Origin: JABDQA01 sp963759125 | GTDB taxonomy: Bacteria; Desulfobacterota; Desulfobulbia; Desulfobulbales; Desulfocapsaceae | Direction: 5' to 3' | NCBI GenBank assembly: GCA_963759125.1 | Contig: CAVWXN010000006.1 | Coordinates: 48,473 to 112,472 of the forward strand | DNA length: 64,000 nucleotides | Shown: positions 10,477-20,298 of the stretch, piece after piece | How the letters are laid out: each line of letters starts with the position of its first letter | Numbering within the stretch: the stretch's first letter is position 1 | The notes under the pieces: model-generated | Seen by the model: the letters and a program-made list of their open reading frames with translations, nothing else | What the model was told of the DNA's origin: nothing | Databases searched by the model: none | Made by a program: the position numbers and the translations under genes

Positions 10477-10878
10477 GAGGTTGCCAATGGTTGTGTTCTG
10501 GTAATGTGTGCTCGATTATCAGTAGTATTTTTCTATTTGTTTCAATATGTTTTATAGTTCCTGCCAAAAAAATGGTGCAGAAAAGTCGACTGCGGTCGGA
10601 TTATTACCAAAAAGTCGACCGAAGTCAAGAAAAAATCGACTGCGGTCGGTTTTTTTATTTAAAAATTAAATATAACAAATTGTTACCTAATATTTATAGG
10701 CCTTGATTGTTGTTACCCATCGGTATATTTAATATCTGCTCAAACCGAATCTTGAGGCCTGCATTGCCAAGCCGGGCGGACAGACTTATGGTAGACCGGT
10801 TCGGTTAACAATATTGGGGCGGTTGAGATCTCACCAGGATGGGTGAGCAAGGAAAACAACTGAAATTTCGGATAGGAA
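10477..10878. other. Divergent intergenic region between TetR and CcdA genes
   Basis: About 400 bases separate two divergent genes. The half near TetR holds the operator-like repeats. The half near ccdA contains a weak promoter candidate, TTGATT (10703-10708) and TATATT (10724-10729) with a 15-base spacer. The middle (about 10650-10735) is strongly A+T-rich. No convincing coding sequence is seen. Confidence 0.5.
10585..10650. promoter_or_regulatory. Three repeated TetR operator-like sites
   Basis: The imperfect palindrome CGACTGCGGTCG occurs at 10587-10598 and again at 10637-10648. A related copy, CGACCGAAGTCA, lies at 10616-10627. The first positions are 29 and 21 bases apart, roughly three and two helical turns, so proteins bound to them would face a similar side of the DNA. 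Each copy is preceded by an A-run. The arms CGAC and GTCG are inverted, as expected for a dimeric TetR repressor. The sites lie upstream of the efflux regulator. Confidence 0.65.
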
Positions 10879-11634
10879 ATGGAAATTCAGGCATGGTTAA
10901 GTCAATCACTCGGTAATCTTGCCAGTGTATTGCAGCTCGGCTACGCCTTTGGGGCCGGTATGGTCTCGGCGGTAAATCCGTGCGGTTTCGCTATGCTGCC
11001 CATCTATCTTTCTCTCTACCTGGGTGCCGATGAGGAACGTTACAGCGAACGTCCATGGTATGTAAGGGTTGCCCGGGCCGCCGGGGTAGCCGCTGTGGTC
11101 ACCGCCGGATTCGGATTGTTGTTTGGTGTGCTTGGTATCGTGGTGTCGGCGGGCGGGTCATTTCTGCTGGCTGCGATGCCCTGGCTTTCAGTGATCATCG
11201 GAGTCTGCCTGGTGCTGCTCGGCGTCTGGCTGATGCTGGGCAAACATGTATCACTCGATTTTATGTCCAGAATCTCAGCGAAGATCGGTGATCCGCGCCA
11301 TATCAGTGTCAAAGGTTTTTTTCTCTTTGGCCTCGGATTTGGGGCCACATCGCTGGGCTGTACTTTGCCCATTTTTCTTGTAGTTGTGGGCGGTTCGCTC
11401 ACTTCAGGTGATTTTCTCTCGGGACTTACACAGTTTATTCTCTATATCCTGGGCACCGGATCCGTATTGTTGATTCTGAGTGTCGGCATGGCGTTTATCA
11501 AAGGCGGCACCGTCCTCTCCTTTTTCAGGCGAATTGTTCCCTATGTAAACAAGATTTCGGCTGTGTTTCTGATTCTGGCGGGAAGCTACATCTGTTACTA
11601 TTGGCTTAAAAGCGGTCTCCTGTTTGTCTCATGA
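10879..11634 (+). CDS. ccdA: CcdA-type cytochrome c biogenesis membrane protein
   Basis: This 251-residue protein has about six membrane segments and two conserved cysteines in family motifs: NPCGFAMLP (Cys35) and SLGCTLPIF (Cys161). CcdA proteins carry reducing power across the inner membrane from cytoplasmic thioredoxin to periplasmic thioredoxin-like proteins, for haem attachment to c-type cytochromes. A TlpA-like protein encoded at 33029 could be a partner; this is inference. The stop overlaps the next start (ATGA), so it is translationally coupled to rarD. An AGGA is present but very close to the ATG. Confidence 0.85.
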   Translation: MEIQAWLSQSLGNLASVLQLGYAFGAGMVSAVNPCGFAMLPIYLSLYLGADEERYSERPWYVRVARAAGVAAVVTAGFGLLFGVLGIVVSAGGSFLLAAMPWLSVIIGVCLVLLGVWLMLGKHVSLDFMSRISAKIGDPRHISVKGFFLFGLGFGATSLGCTLPIFLVVVGGSLTSGDFLSGLTQFILYILGTGSVLLILSVGMAFIKGGTVLSFFRRIVPYVNKISAVFLILAGSYICYYWLKSGLLFVS

Positions 11635-12536
11635 ACAAGCAGGTGAGCCGCGGTATGGTCGCAGCTTCGCTCTCCTATACGATATGGGGGATTCTGCCTG
11701 TTTACTGGAAAACGCTCGACCACGTACCTGCCTATGAAATACTGGGCCACCGTATGGCCTGGTCGCTTCCCTTTATTGTCCTGTTTCTTGTCATCACTGG
11801 TCAGGGAGCAATCCTGCACCAGCTTCGGGATAAGAGGTCCTTGATTATCTCAACTGCCAGCGCCGCTCTGTTGGCGATCAACTGGTTGATCTATATCTGG
11901 GCCGTCAACGCCGGCCATATCGTTGAGACCAGCCTGGGCTATTTTATCAATCCTCTGGTGACAGTCGGTTTTGGTGTCTTTTTTCTTAACGAGCGCTTGC
12001 GGGGTGGTCAAATTGCAGCCATGCTGCTGGCCGGCCTCGGGGTGGTCTATCTCACCCTGGTGTACGGGAGGTTTCCGTGGATTGCCCTGACCCTGGCGAT
12101 TACCTTTGCCATATACGGACTGTTTCACAAGAAAATCGGCATCGTCCCGATGCAAAGCCTCTACCTGGAAACGCTGATATTCTTTCTGCCGGCGCTGGCA
12201 CTTATTCTCTATCTCGGTAGAGACGGCAGTTCCGGGTTTTTACACGGGGATGCGGTGACCATGGGGCTGCTCGTCGGAACCGGTCTGGTCACCACCATCC
12301 CGCTCCTGTTGTTCGGTTATGCCGCCCAGAAGATTCCGCTGTTTTTACTGGGGATCCTACAGTATACGGCTCCGACCCTCAACCTGCTGATCGGTGTCTT
12401 TGTCTATGGCGAGGAGTTTCCCTTCAGCCGGATGATAGGCTTTCTGCTGGTCTGGAGTGCGCTGGTCCTTTTCGTGCTTGAAGGGATTACGCAGAGGGCC
12501 CGCCAGCAAAGGGCTCTGGCGGTCGGCAGGGATTAA
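11631..12536 (+). CDS. rarD: EamA-family transporter RarD
   Basis: This 301-residue protein has about ten hydrophobic segments and the start typical of RarD (SYTIWGILPVYWKTL). The later blocks NWLIYIWAVN and SLGYFINPLV are characteristic of this subfamily of drug/metabolite transporters. The physiological substrate is not known with certainty. It overlaps the CcdA stop by four bases, and no functional link to CcdA is evident. It is convergent with folP. Confidence 0.88.
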   Translation: MNKQVSRGMVAASLSYTIWGILPVYWKTLDHVPAYEILGHRMAWSLPFIVLFLVITGQGAILHQLRDKRSLIISTASAALLAINWLIYIWAVNAGHIVETSLGYFINPLVTVGFGVFFLNERLRGGQIAAMLLAGLGVVYLTLVYGRFPWIALTLAITFAIYGLFHKKIGIVPMQSLYLETLIFFLPALALILYLGRDGSSGFLHGDAVTMGLLVGTGLVTTIPLLLFGYAAQKIPLFLLGILQYTAPTLNLLIGVFVYGEEFPFSRMIGFLLVWSALVLFVLEGITQRARQQRALAVGRD

Positions 12537-12646
12537 AAGTCGGCGATCTTACCATAAAGAAAAACAGTGCTTATAGTTGTATCACAAGGGTCTTTGCATG
12601 ATGTGACAGCAGGCCGACTCTTCTCTTCTTTCACTCCCTCTCTCCA

Positions 12647-12697
12647 CCTGGCCTGGGGAAGCATCATGCTGAGGCCCGGTTTTCTTTTCAGGCCAGG
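12647..12697. repeat. Inverted repeat at the convergent end of rarD and folP
   Basis: CCTGGCCTG (12647-12655) and CAGGCCAGG (12689-12697) form a perfect 9-base inverted repeat with a 33-base loop. The second arm overlaps the folP stop. The position between convergent genes suggests a transcript-end hairpin, but no T-run follows on either strand, so a terminator role is uncertain. Confidence 0.35.
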
Positions 12698-13493
12698 CGG
12701 ATGGCCCGGGCGACATCGAGTGCCTGCCTGGTTGCCGCCACATCGTGAACCCTGAATATCGAAACGTTCTTCTCAAGACTCAATGCCGATACTACACTGG
12801 TTATCGCGTCGCGCTGATCAGCCTCAAGACCGGTAAGATCTCCCAGAAACCGTTTCCGGGAATGGCCCAGCAGAACCGGGCGGCCAAGCTCTGAGAGTCG
12901 CTCCAGGTGATTGAGAAGCTGCAGGTTGTGCTCCAGCTTCTTGCCGAAGCCAATGCCCGGGTCGATAGTGACCCGATCGAGGTCGATCCCGGCTGCAGCG
13001 ATGAAATCGAGCCGTTCTCTAAAGAAGGCATTACCTCCTCCACCACCTCATCATAGTGCGGGGCGTCCTGCATCGTGCCTGGTGTTCCCTGCATGTGCAT
13101 GATGATCAGCTCACCGCTACTGTTCTTTACCAGCTCGATCATTGCCGGGTCTTTACGCAGGGCGGTGACGTCGTTGATGATATCGGCACCGGCTGCCAGC
13201 GCTTGCCTGGCAACCTCGGCTTTACTGGTGTCGATCGAGATGGGAATGTCAGATATGGACCGGATCGATTCGATTACCGGAATGACCCGGTGAAGTTCTT
13301 CATCGACTGAAACCTGCTCAGCATAAGGCCGGGTGGATTCACCACCCACATCGAGAATGTCGGCACCCTGGTCGATCAGTAAGCGGGCCTGGTCGAAGGC
13401 AGACCCGCGGTCGAAGAAACTGCCGCCGTCGGAGAAAGAATCAGGAGTTACGTTGATAATGCCCATGATCCTTACGGATCGGGCAATGGTCAT
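12688..13493 (-). CDS. folP: Dihydropteroate synthase (one frameshift)
   Basis: The enzyme joins p-aminobenzoate to dihydropterin pyrophosphate in folate synthesis. The first frame carries GIINVTPDSFSDGG, DVGGESTRP and DIINDVTA. Near 13030-13035 the frame must change as if one base were missing. The continuation then gives VTIDPGIGFGKK, PVLLGHSRKRFLGDL and FRVHDVAATRQAL, ending at TGA 12688-12690. The rejoined length of about 268 residues is normal. Without the shift the protein runs on as unrelated sequence to 12801, which explains the shorter apparent frame. The ATG overlaps the ftsH stop (ATGA), matching the common ftsH-folP gene order. Confidence 0.88.
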
Positions 13494-15451
13494 GAACTGA
13501 TGCCAGGCTCTTCCCGGCCTCCCGTTTCGCCTGCCGGAGGAACGTCGATCGGAGTTTCTGCCTTAATCTCACTGACGGGTTCTTCCTGCTTCGTGCTGTC
13601 AGATTGAGAAGAGGCCTCCCTGGGTTCCTTGGCTTCCTTTAAAGGGTGCTCATCGGGCCGAAGCTCAGCCAGCATACGCTGGACATCTTCGAGCACAATG
13701 GTCTCCTTTTCGAGCAGCTCATCGGCCATTCTCTTGAGAATATCGAGGTGGCCCTCCAAAAGCTCAGTTACCTTGTTACTGGCTTCGAGAATTATCTCTT
13801 TTACCGCCAGATCGATCTGCCGTGCTGTTTCCTCGCTGAAGTCGCGGTGCTGGGCAATCTCTCTGCCTAAAAAGATCTGCTCTTCCTTCTTGCCGTAAGT
13901 GAGGGGGCCGAGTTCATCGCTCATTCCCCATTCACAGACCATTTTTCTGGCCAGTGCAGTTGCCCTCTCCAGATCGTTGCCGGCCCCGGTGGTAATTTCG
14001 TTGAAAATGAGTTTCTCAGCGATGCGACCACCGAAAAGGATGGAGATGGAGTTTTTCAGATAGCTCTTGGAGTGGGTGTATTTCTCGTCTATGGGAAGCT
14101 GCATGGTCAATCCCAGGGCCCGGCCGCGTGGAATAATGGTGACCTTGTGAATCGGGTCGGTACCGGGCAGCAGATAGGCCACCAGGGCATGACCTGCCTC
14201 ATGATAGGCGGTGACTTCCTTTTCCTTCTCAGTGATGATCATGGAGCGACGTTCGGCTCCCATCATGATTTTATCTTTGGCCTTTTCAAGCAGCTCCAGG
14301 GTGATTTCCTTGGCCCCCTCTCGGGCTGCCATGAGGGCTGCTTCGTTGATGAGATTCTCCAGGTCGGCGCCTGTGAAGCCCGGGGTACCCCTGGCCAGGA
14401 TCTCGTAATCGACATTGGCTTCCATTTTGGTCTTTTTGCCGTAGATCTCCAGAATTTTCTGGCGGCCGCCGACATCGGGAATCGGGACTACTACCTGCCG
14501 ATCGAAACGTCCCGGACGCAGCAGGGCCGGGTCGAGCACGTCGGGACGGTTGGTGGCGGCGACGATGATGACGCCCTCGTTGGATTCGAATCCATCCATC
14601 TCGACCAGAAGCTGGTTGAGGGTCTGCTCCCGTTCGTCATGACCGCCTCCGAGACCGGCGCCACGGTGACGACCGACCGCATCGATCTCATCGATGAAGA
14701 TGATACAGGGGGCGTGTTTTTTCCCCTGGTTGAACAGATCTCTGACCCGAGAGGCGCCGACGCCGACAAACATCTCGACAAAATCGGAGCCGGAAATTGA
14801 GAAGAACGGCACATCGGCCTCACCGGCGATAGCCCGGGCCAAAAGAGTCTTGCCGGTACCCGGCGAGCCTGCCAGCAATACCCCTTTGGGAATTCTGCCG
14901 CCCAGTACGGTGAATTTATGCGGGTCTTTCAAAAAGTCGATAATTTCTTCGAGTTCCTCTTTGGCCTCATCGATACCGGCAACATCGGCAAAGGTGACCT
15001 TGTTGGTCCCCTGCTCCATCAGCCGGGCTCTGGTTTTGCCAAAAGATAAGGCGCCTCCTTTGCCGCCTCCCTGCATCTGGCGCATGAAAAAGATCCAGAC
15101 ACCGATAAGCAGCAGCATCGGGAACCAGGAAACGAAGATGGTCATCAGCCAGTTGTCTTTCTGGCCCTGCTTGACCGTGATGTCGACACCGGCTTCTCTG
15201 AGCAGGGGGATGAGTTCGGCATCGGTGACCGGATAAATGGTCCTGAACGGTCGTCCGTCCTGGAGCGTCCCGGAGATGGTATCGCCATCGATACGGACGC
15301 GGTTGATTGACTTGTTCTCGATCTTGGCCATGAACTCGCTGTAGGTCAGAGGCGAGATGTTGCCCTGCGGTTTGTTGAACAGGTTGAACAGCAGGATCAT
15401 GGTCAGGCCGATCACCAGCCACATGCTCAGATTTTTGTAAAAGGTGTTCAA
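13490..15451 (-). CDS. ftsH: ATP-dependent zinc metalloprotease FtsH
   Basis: This 653-residue inner-membrane AAA protease degrades misfolded membrane proteins and short-lived regulators. It has two membrane segments (about residues 11-27 and 102-122), Walker A GSPGTGKT (195-202), Walker B FIDEIDA (252-258), the second region of homology (ATNRPDVLDPALLRPGRFD) and the zinc motif HEAGH (417-421). The Walker A has Ser where GPPGTGKT is usual. The C-terminal 45 residues are a charged, low-complexity tail. The start is TTG at 15451, supported by GGGAGG six bases upstream. The end overlaps folP. Confidence 0.95.
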   Translation of the reverse strand: MNTFYKNLSMWLVIGLTMILLFNLFNKPQGNISPLTYSEFMAKIENKSINRVRIDGDTISGTLQDGRPFRTIYPVTDAELIPLLREAGVDITVKQGQKDNWLMTIFVSWFPMLLLIGVWIFFMRQMQGGGKGGALSFGKTRARLMEQGTNKVTFADVAGIDEAKEELEEIIDFLKDPHKFTVLGGRIPKGVLLAGSPGTGKTLLARAIAGEADVPFFSISGSDFVEMFVGVGASRVRDLFNQGKKHAPCIIFIDEIDAVGRHRGAGLGGGHDEREQTLNQLLVEMDGFESNEGVIIVAATNRPDVLDPALLRPGRFDRQVVVPIPDVGGRQKILEIYGKKTKMEANVDYEILARGTPGFTGADLENLINEAALMAAREGAKEITLELLEKAKDKIMMGAERRSMIITEKEKEVTAYHEAGHALVAYLLPGTDPIHKVTIIPRGRALGLTMQLPIDEKYTHSKSYLKNSISILFGGRIAEKLIFNEITTGAGNDLERATALARKMVCEWGMSDELGPLTYGKKEEQIFLGREIAQHRDFSEETARQIDLAVKEIILEASNKVTELLEGHLDILKRMADELLEKETIVLEDVQRMLAELRPDEHPLKEAKEPREASSQSDSTKQEEPVSEIKAETPIDVPPAGETGGREEPGISS

Positions 15452-15565
15452 AAGAACCTCCCGATCTACTAAAAGCTATTGAAGATTAACTAATTAATAA
15501 TAACAGCACCAATACTAAAGCATCTTTGCCTGATGTCGAGCGCTGTCCTCTAAATATTGTAGTCA

Positions 15566-18500
15566 TCAGGCAAATTTTTGTACAGGCTTTACCCCTATCT
15601 GCTCTTCACCGAATGCTTTCATGGCACTGACGAAGGCCGCTGCGCCGTTGGTCGTGGTGGTGTAGGGGATGTGCAGATCGATGGCGGCCCGCCTGATCTG
15701 GTAGCTGTCCTCGGTGGTCCGCCTCCCCATGGAGGTGTTGATGATCCAGTTGATTTCACGGTTGCGGACCATGTCGAGAATGTGGGGGCGGCCCTGGGAA
15801 ATCTTATTTATCCGATGACTGTCGATATCATTTTCCAGCAGGAATCCGTTGGTTCCATCGGTGGCGAAAATGGTGTAGCCCATTTTTTTAAGCTCAGCGG
15901 CGACCGGAACAATCGACGGCTTGTCGCTGTCCCGGACCGAGACAAAGACATTGCCCTTTTCCGGCAGGGTTGAGCCGGCAGCCAGTAGCGCCTTACCAAT
16001 GGCCAGACCGAGATTGTCGTCGATTCCCATGACCTCGCCGGTTGATTTCATTTCAGGTCCGAGGAGGGTATCGACGCCTGCGAAACGATCAAAGGGGAAA
16101 ACCGCTTCCTTAACCGCCCAGTGAGTGATCACCACTTCTTTGGTCAGGCCGAGATCGGCGAGACTCATACCCATCATGATCTTGGTGGCCAGTTTGGCCA
16201 GCGGTACACCGGTCGCCTTACTGACGAACGGCACGGTTCTGGAGGCCCGGGGATTGACTTCGAGCACATAGAGCGTTTCATCTTTAACCGCGAATTGCAC
16301 GTTCATCAGGCCGATGACGCCGAGTTCGATGGCCATTGCCCTGCTGGCTTCCTCGATTTCCTCAATTATTTCTGCGGACAGGGAGTGCGGCGGCAGCACG
16401 CAGGCAGAGTCGCCGGAATGGATGCCCGCTTCTTCAATGTGCTCCATGATGCCGCCGATGACAGTGGCCTGGCCATCGCAGATGGCGTCGACATCAACTT
16501 CAGTGGCATCTTTGAGGAACTGATCGATGAGGATGGGGTGCTCCTGCACCGTCCCGCCGATGGACTTCATGAATTCTTTGATTGCCTCTTCGTTGTAGGC
16601 AATTCGCATGGCCCGGCCGCCGAGTACATAAGAGGGCCTGATGACCACCGGATAGCCGATGCGCTTGGCTGCCTCAAGGGCCTCTTCCTGGGTGAAGACG
16701 GTGTCATTTTCCGGCTGCCTGAGGTTGAGTTTCTTGAGAAACTTCTGAAATCGTTCACGATCCTCGGCCCGATCGATTGCATCGGGCGGGGTACCGATGA
16801 TCTTGACCCCCGCTTCCTCCAGAGGTACCGCCAGATTAAGAGGGGTCTGGCCGCCAAACTGGACAATGACGCCGTCGGGCTGCTCCTGGTCGATGATGTT
16901 CAGCACATCTTCACGGGTCAGCGGTTCAAAGTAGAGTTTGTCGGAGGTATCGTAGTCGGTCGAAACGGTCTCCGGGTTGGAGTTGACCATAATCGATTCG
17001 ACACCGATTTCCCGCAGGGCAAATGAGGCGTGCACACAGCAGTAGTCAAATTCAATTCCCTGGCCGATGCGGTTGGGGCCGCCGCCGAGGATGATGACTT
17101 TCTGGCGGTCGCTTCTGAAAGCCTCGTTCTCCTGCTCGTAGGTGGAGTAGCAATACGGGGTGTACGACTCAAACTCGGCCCCGCAGGTATCCACCAGCTT
17201 GTAGACCGGCACCACGCCGCTGTCTTTGCGCAGTGATCTTACGTCTTCCTCGGTGGTTCCAGTAAGGTAGCCAATCTGCTGGTCTGAAAAACCCTGCTGC
17301 TTGCAGTGCTGGAGAAAGTCCGAATCGAGGCCGCTGAATCCTTTCTGGCGTATCAACTGCTCGGTCTCGACAATCTGCTGGAGATTGTGCAGAAACCAGG
17401 GGTCGATTTTGGTCAGCTCGGCGATTTTCTCTGTCTCTATACCTCTTCTCATGGCCTCGTAGAGATGGGCAACACGTTTTGAGCTTGGGGTCACCAGTCC
17501 GCTCTCCAGATCTTCGAGGTCGAGGTGTTCGAGAAGTTCGCGGCCGTCGCCGCCAAAGCCGAATCGACCGATTTCCAGCGACCGCATCCCTTTTTGAAAG
17601 GCTTCTTTGAAGGTTCGTCCGATGGCCATGGTTTCACCCACCGATTTCATCGAGGTGGTGAGAAAATCTTCGGCGTCAGGAAACTTTTCGAAAGTCCAGC
17701 GGGGAATTTTTACCACACAATAGTCGATGGTGGGTTCGAACGATGCGTAGGTCTCCCGGGTGATATCGTTGGTAATTTCGTCAAGCGTATAGCCTACGGC
17801 AAGCTTGGCGGCAATCTTGGCGATGGGAAAACCGGTTGCCTTGGAGGCCAGCGCCGAACTTCTGGATACCCGGGGATTCATCTCGATGATCATCAGTTCC
17901 CCGTCTTCGGGATTGACCGCAAACTGGACATTGGAACCGCCCGTTTCGACTCCGATCTCCCGAATGATGGCAATGGCCGCATCCCGCATCTCCTGGTATT
18001 CGCGATCGGTAAGGGTCTGGGCCGGGGCCACGGTGATCGAGTCGCCGGTGTGAACACCCATGGCGTCGACATTTTCGATCGAGCAGATGATGACCACGTT
18101 GTCCTTGGAGTCGCGCATCACTTCCAACTCGTACTCCTTCCAACCCAGCAGACTGCGTTCGAGCATGATTTCGCTGGTCATGGAAAGGTCAAGACCCTGT
18201 TTGCAGAAGTCTTCGAGTTCTTGTCGATTGTAGGCCACACCACCACCGGTGCCGCCCAGGGTGAAGCTGGGCCTGACTATGATCGGGAAACCGATTTCGT
18301 CTGCGGCCTCGATAGCCTCCGCCAAGGTATGGACGATGGCCGACTCCGGGACCTTCAGATTTATGGCCCGCATCGCCTCCCTGAATTCATCACGGCCTTC
18401 GGCCTTGTGGATGACGTCGATCTTGGCGGCCAGCATTTCCACCCCATATTTTTCCAGCGCCCCCGTTTCGGCCACCTTGATGGCCGTGTTGAGCGCCGTC

Positions 18501-18778
18501 TGGCCGCCCAGGGTGGGAAGCAGCGCATCGGGACGTTCCTGCTCGATGACCTTGATCACCATTTCCGGGGTGATCGGCTCTATGTAAGTGGCATCAGCCA
18601 GTTCCGGGTCGGTCATGATGGTGGCCGGATTGGAGTTGATCAGCACGACCTCATAGCCTTCTTCTTTGAGAGCTTTGACGGCTTGGGCTCCGGAATAGTC
18701 AAATTCGCAGGCCTGGCTGATGATAATCGGACCCGAGCCAATGATGAGAATTTTGTGTATGTCGGTTCGTTTGGGCAT
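15566..18778 (-). CDS. carB: Carbamoyl-phosphate synthase large subunit
   Basis: This 1,070-residue protein makes carbamoyl phosphate from ammonia, bicarbonate and two ATP for pyrimidine and arginine synthesis. It shows the duplicated architecture of the family. Each half starts with a glycine-rich segment (GSGPIIISQACEFDYSGAQA, then GGGPNRIGQGIEFDYCCVHA) and carries an ATP-grasp domain with an EMNPR/EVNPR motif. The C-terminal MGS-like regulatory domain contains TDGTNGFL. The length is normal and no interruption is seen. It lies 57 bases downstream of carA. Confidence 0.96.
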   Translation of the reverse strand: MPKRTDIHKILIIGSGPIIISQACEFDYSGAQAVKALKEEGYEVVLINSNPATIMTDPELADATYIEPITPEMVIKVIEQERPDALLPTLGGQTALNTAIKVAETGALEKYGVEMLAAKIDVIHKAEGRDEFREAMRAINLKVPESAIVHTLAEAIEAADEIGFPIIVRPSFTLGGTGGGVAYNRQELEDFCKQGLDLSMTSEIMLERSLLGWKEYELEVMRDSKDNVVIICSIENVDAMGVHTGDSITVAPAQTLTDREYQEMRDAAIAIIREIGVETGGSNVQFAVNPEDGELMIIEMNPRVSRSSALASKATGFPIAKIAAKLAVGYTLDEITNDITRETYASFEPTIDYCVVKIPRWTFEKFPDAEDFLTTSMKSVGETMAIGRTFKEAFQKGMRSLEIGRFGFGGDGRELLEHLDLEDLESGLVTPSSKRVAHLYEAMRRGIETEKIAELTKIDPWFLHNLQQIVETEQLIRQKGFSGLDSDFLQHCKQQGFSDQQIGYLTGTTEEDVRSLRKDSGVVPVYKLVDTCGAEFESYTPYCYSTYEQENEAFRSDRQKVIILGGGPNRIGQGIEFDYCCVHASFALREIGVESIMVNSNPETVSTDYDTSDKLYFEPLTREDVLNIIDQEQPDGVIVQFGGQTPLNLAVPLEEAGVKIIGTPPDAIDRAEDRERFQKFLKKLNLRQPENDTVFTQEEALEAAKRIGYPVVIRPSYVLGGRAMRIAYNEEAIKEFMKSIGGTVQEHPILIDQFLKDATEVDVDAICDGQATVIGGIMEHIEEAGIHSGDSACVLPPHSLSAEIIEEIEEASRAMAIELGVIGLMNVQFAVKDETLYVLEVNPRASRTVPFVSKATGVPLAKLATKIMMGMSLADLGLTKEVVITHWAVKEAVFPFDRFAGVDTLLGPEMKSTGEVMGIDDNLGLAIGKALLAAGSTLPEKGNVFVSVRDSDKPSIVPVAAELKKMGYTIFATDGTNGFLLENDIDSHRINKISQGRPHILDMVRNREINWIINTSMGRRTTEDSYQIRRAAIDLHIPYTTTTNGAAAFVSAMKAFGEEQIGVKPVQKFA

Positions 18779-18835
18779 GACGGGATAGTTGGTTAAGTGA
18801 TTGCCTGAACTCTGGTTTGTTCGCCTCTGGTCTGG

Positions 18836-19958
18836 TTATGACTGTTCTTTGATCAGATCGATGAAACGGTCGAACAGATACTCGGCGTCGTGGGGCCCCG
18901 GTGCGTGCTCAGGATGATACTGCACCGAAAAAGCCGGATGGACCCGGTGTCTCATTCCTTCACAGCTGTTGTCATTGAGATTGATATGGGTCAATTCCAC
19001 TTGGGTTGGATCAAGCGAAGTCATATCGACGCAGAAGCCATGGTTCTGAGAGGTGATTTCCACCTTGCCGGTCTGCAGATCTTTTACCGGCTGGTTACCG
19101 CCCCGGTGACCGAATTTCAATTTGTAGGTGGAGCCGCCGTAGGCCAGTCCCAGGATTTGATGGCCGAGACAGATGCCGAAAATCGGTTTTTTGCCAAGTA
19201 GTTCCCTTACGGTGTGGACCACCCCTTCGACTCCTTCGGGGTCGCCCGGACCGTTGGAGAGAAATATTCCATCAGGCTCAAGTCCCAGAACGGTCTGGGC
19301 ATCTGTGGTTGCGGGCACGATCTGGACCCGGCAGCCGCGGTTTTCGAAAATCCTGATTTGATTGAATTTGATACCGAAATCGAAAGCGACGATTTTCAGC
19401 TCGGAATCTGACCGTTCGGGGGTGAAGGAAGTGCCGGCCAGGGGCTTGTCGTTACTCCAGGTATAAGGTTCGCTGCAACTCACCAGCTTGACCATGTCCT
19501 GGCCGACGAGCCCGGGCCATCTGCCTGGCCCGTTCTACGAGAGAATCGGGATCGAGGTCTTCGGTGGATACCACTCCTTTCAGGGCCCCGGCGGTGCGGA
19601 TATGCCGAACCAGGGCCCGGGTATCGAATCCCTCAACGCCAAGGACATCGAACTCTTTGAGAAAATCGGCCAGCGGCCGGGTTGATCTGAAATTTGAGGG
19701 TTGGCCATGATATTCCTTGACCAGGAAGGCCTTCGGGTGGATAGACAGTGATTCCATATCTTCAGGATTCACCCCGTAATTGCCGATCAGAGGATAGGTC
19801 ATGGTAACGATCTGACCGGTATAGGAGGGGTCGGTGAGTATCTCCTGATAGCCGCTCATCGAGGTGTTGAAAACGATCTCACCAACGGCTTCCCCGCGGC
19901 CGGTGAACGACCGTCCCGCAAAGATGGTGCCGTCTTCCAGGGCGATTAAAGCTTTCAT
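18836..19958 (-). CDS. carA: Carbamoyl-phosphate synthase small subunit (one frameshift)
   Basis: This glutamine amidotransferase subunit supplies ammonia to CarB. The first frame (from ATG 19958) has the N-terminal domain with GEIVFNTSMSGYQEILTDPS. The second has the class I amidotransferase domain, with GICLGHQ holding the catalytic cysteine and YHPEHAPGP holding the histidine-glutamate pair. The frames join near 19515, where removing one base from GCCCGGG gives a continuous reading into LVGQDMVKLVSC. The rejoined length of about 374 residues is normal. This is an essential-type gene, so the break is probably a sequence error. Confidence 0.93.
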
Positions 19959-20298
19959 ATTATTACCTTTTGTCTCATGAATAACCGGCAGGCTGCAGGA
20001 ACCTCAAGCGTCTGTATGGAGAATCGCCGGGCCTGTCCGGGGGTGAGGAAGTTAATTCCGTATATAGCCGACACAAAATATTAATAATTAACTCGGAAAC
20101 GCAGTTGACGTCAACCGAATTCGCGGCCAGAAAATCAGACCGGCAGTGCGGCAGGTTAGTGCGGAGATCACTGCTCGCCACTTCATGTTGAACTGGCCGT
20201 AATCGCCTCTGGACCGTTTGAGACATTTTTCTGCAGCACGACTTTTGTGGCTGCGCAGACATCTTGAGTTTGGCGCTGACTCGTGGTAAAGCAGGGCC
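19959..20298. other. Divergent intergenic region between carA and the ModF-like gene
   Basis: About 340 bases. A weak minus-strand -10 candidate for carA (TATATA at 20061-20066 on the plus strand) sits in an A+T-rich patch. A perfect 12-base palindrome lies just beyond it. No convincing gene is seen; the open frame on the minus strand has no family resemblance. Confidence 0.45.
20104..20115. promoter_or_regulatory. 12-base palindrome upstream of carA
   Basis: GTTGACGTCAAC is a perfect palindrome about 145 bases upstream of the carA start and just upstream of its candidate -10. Its size suits a dimeric regulator such as one controlling pyrimidine or arginine genes, but no specific regulator can be named. 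Confidence 0.3.

Noticed and set aside
16121..18796. Long plus-strand open frames opposite carB
   Set aside because: carB is a clear full-length gene here; the opposite frames arise from its codon bias.
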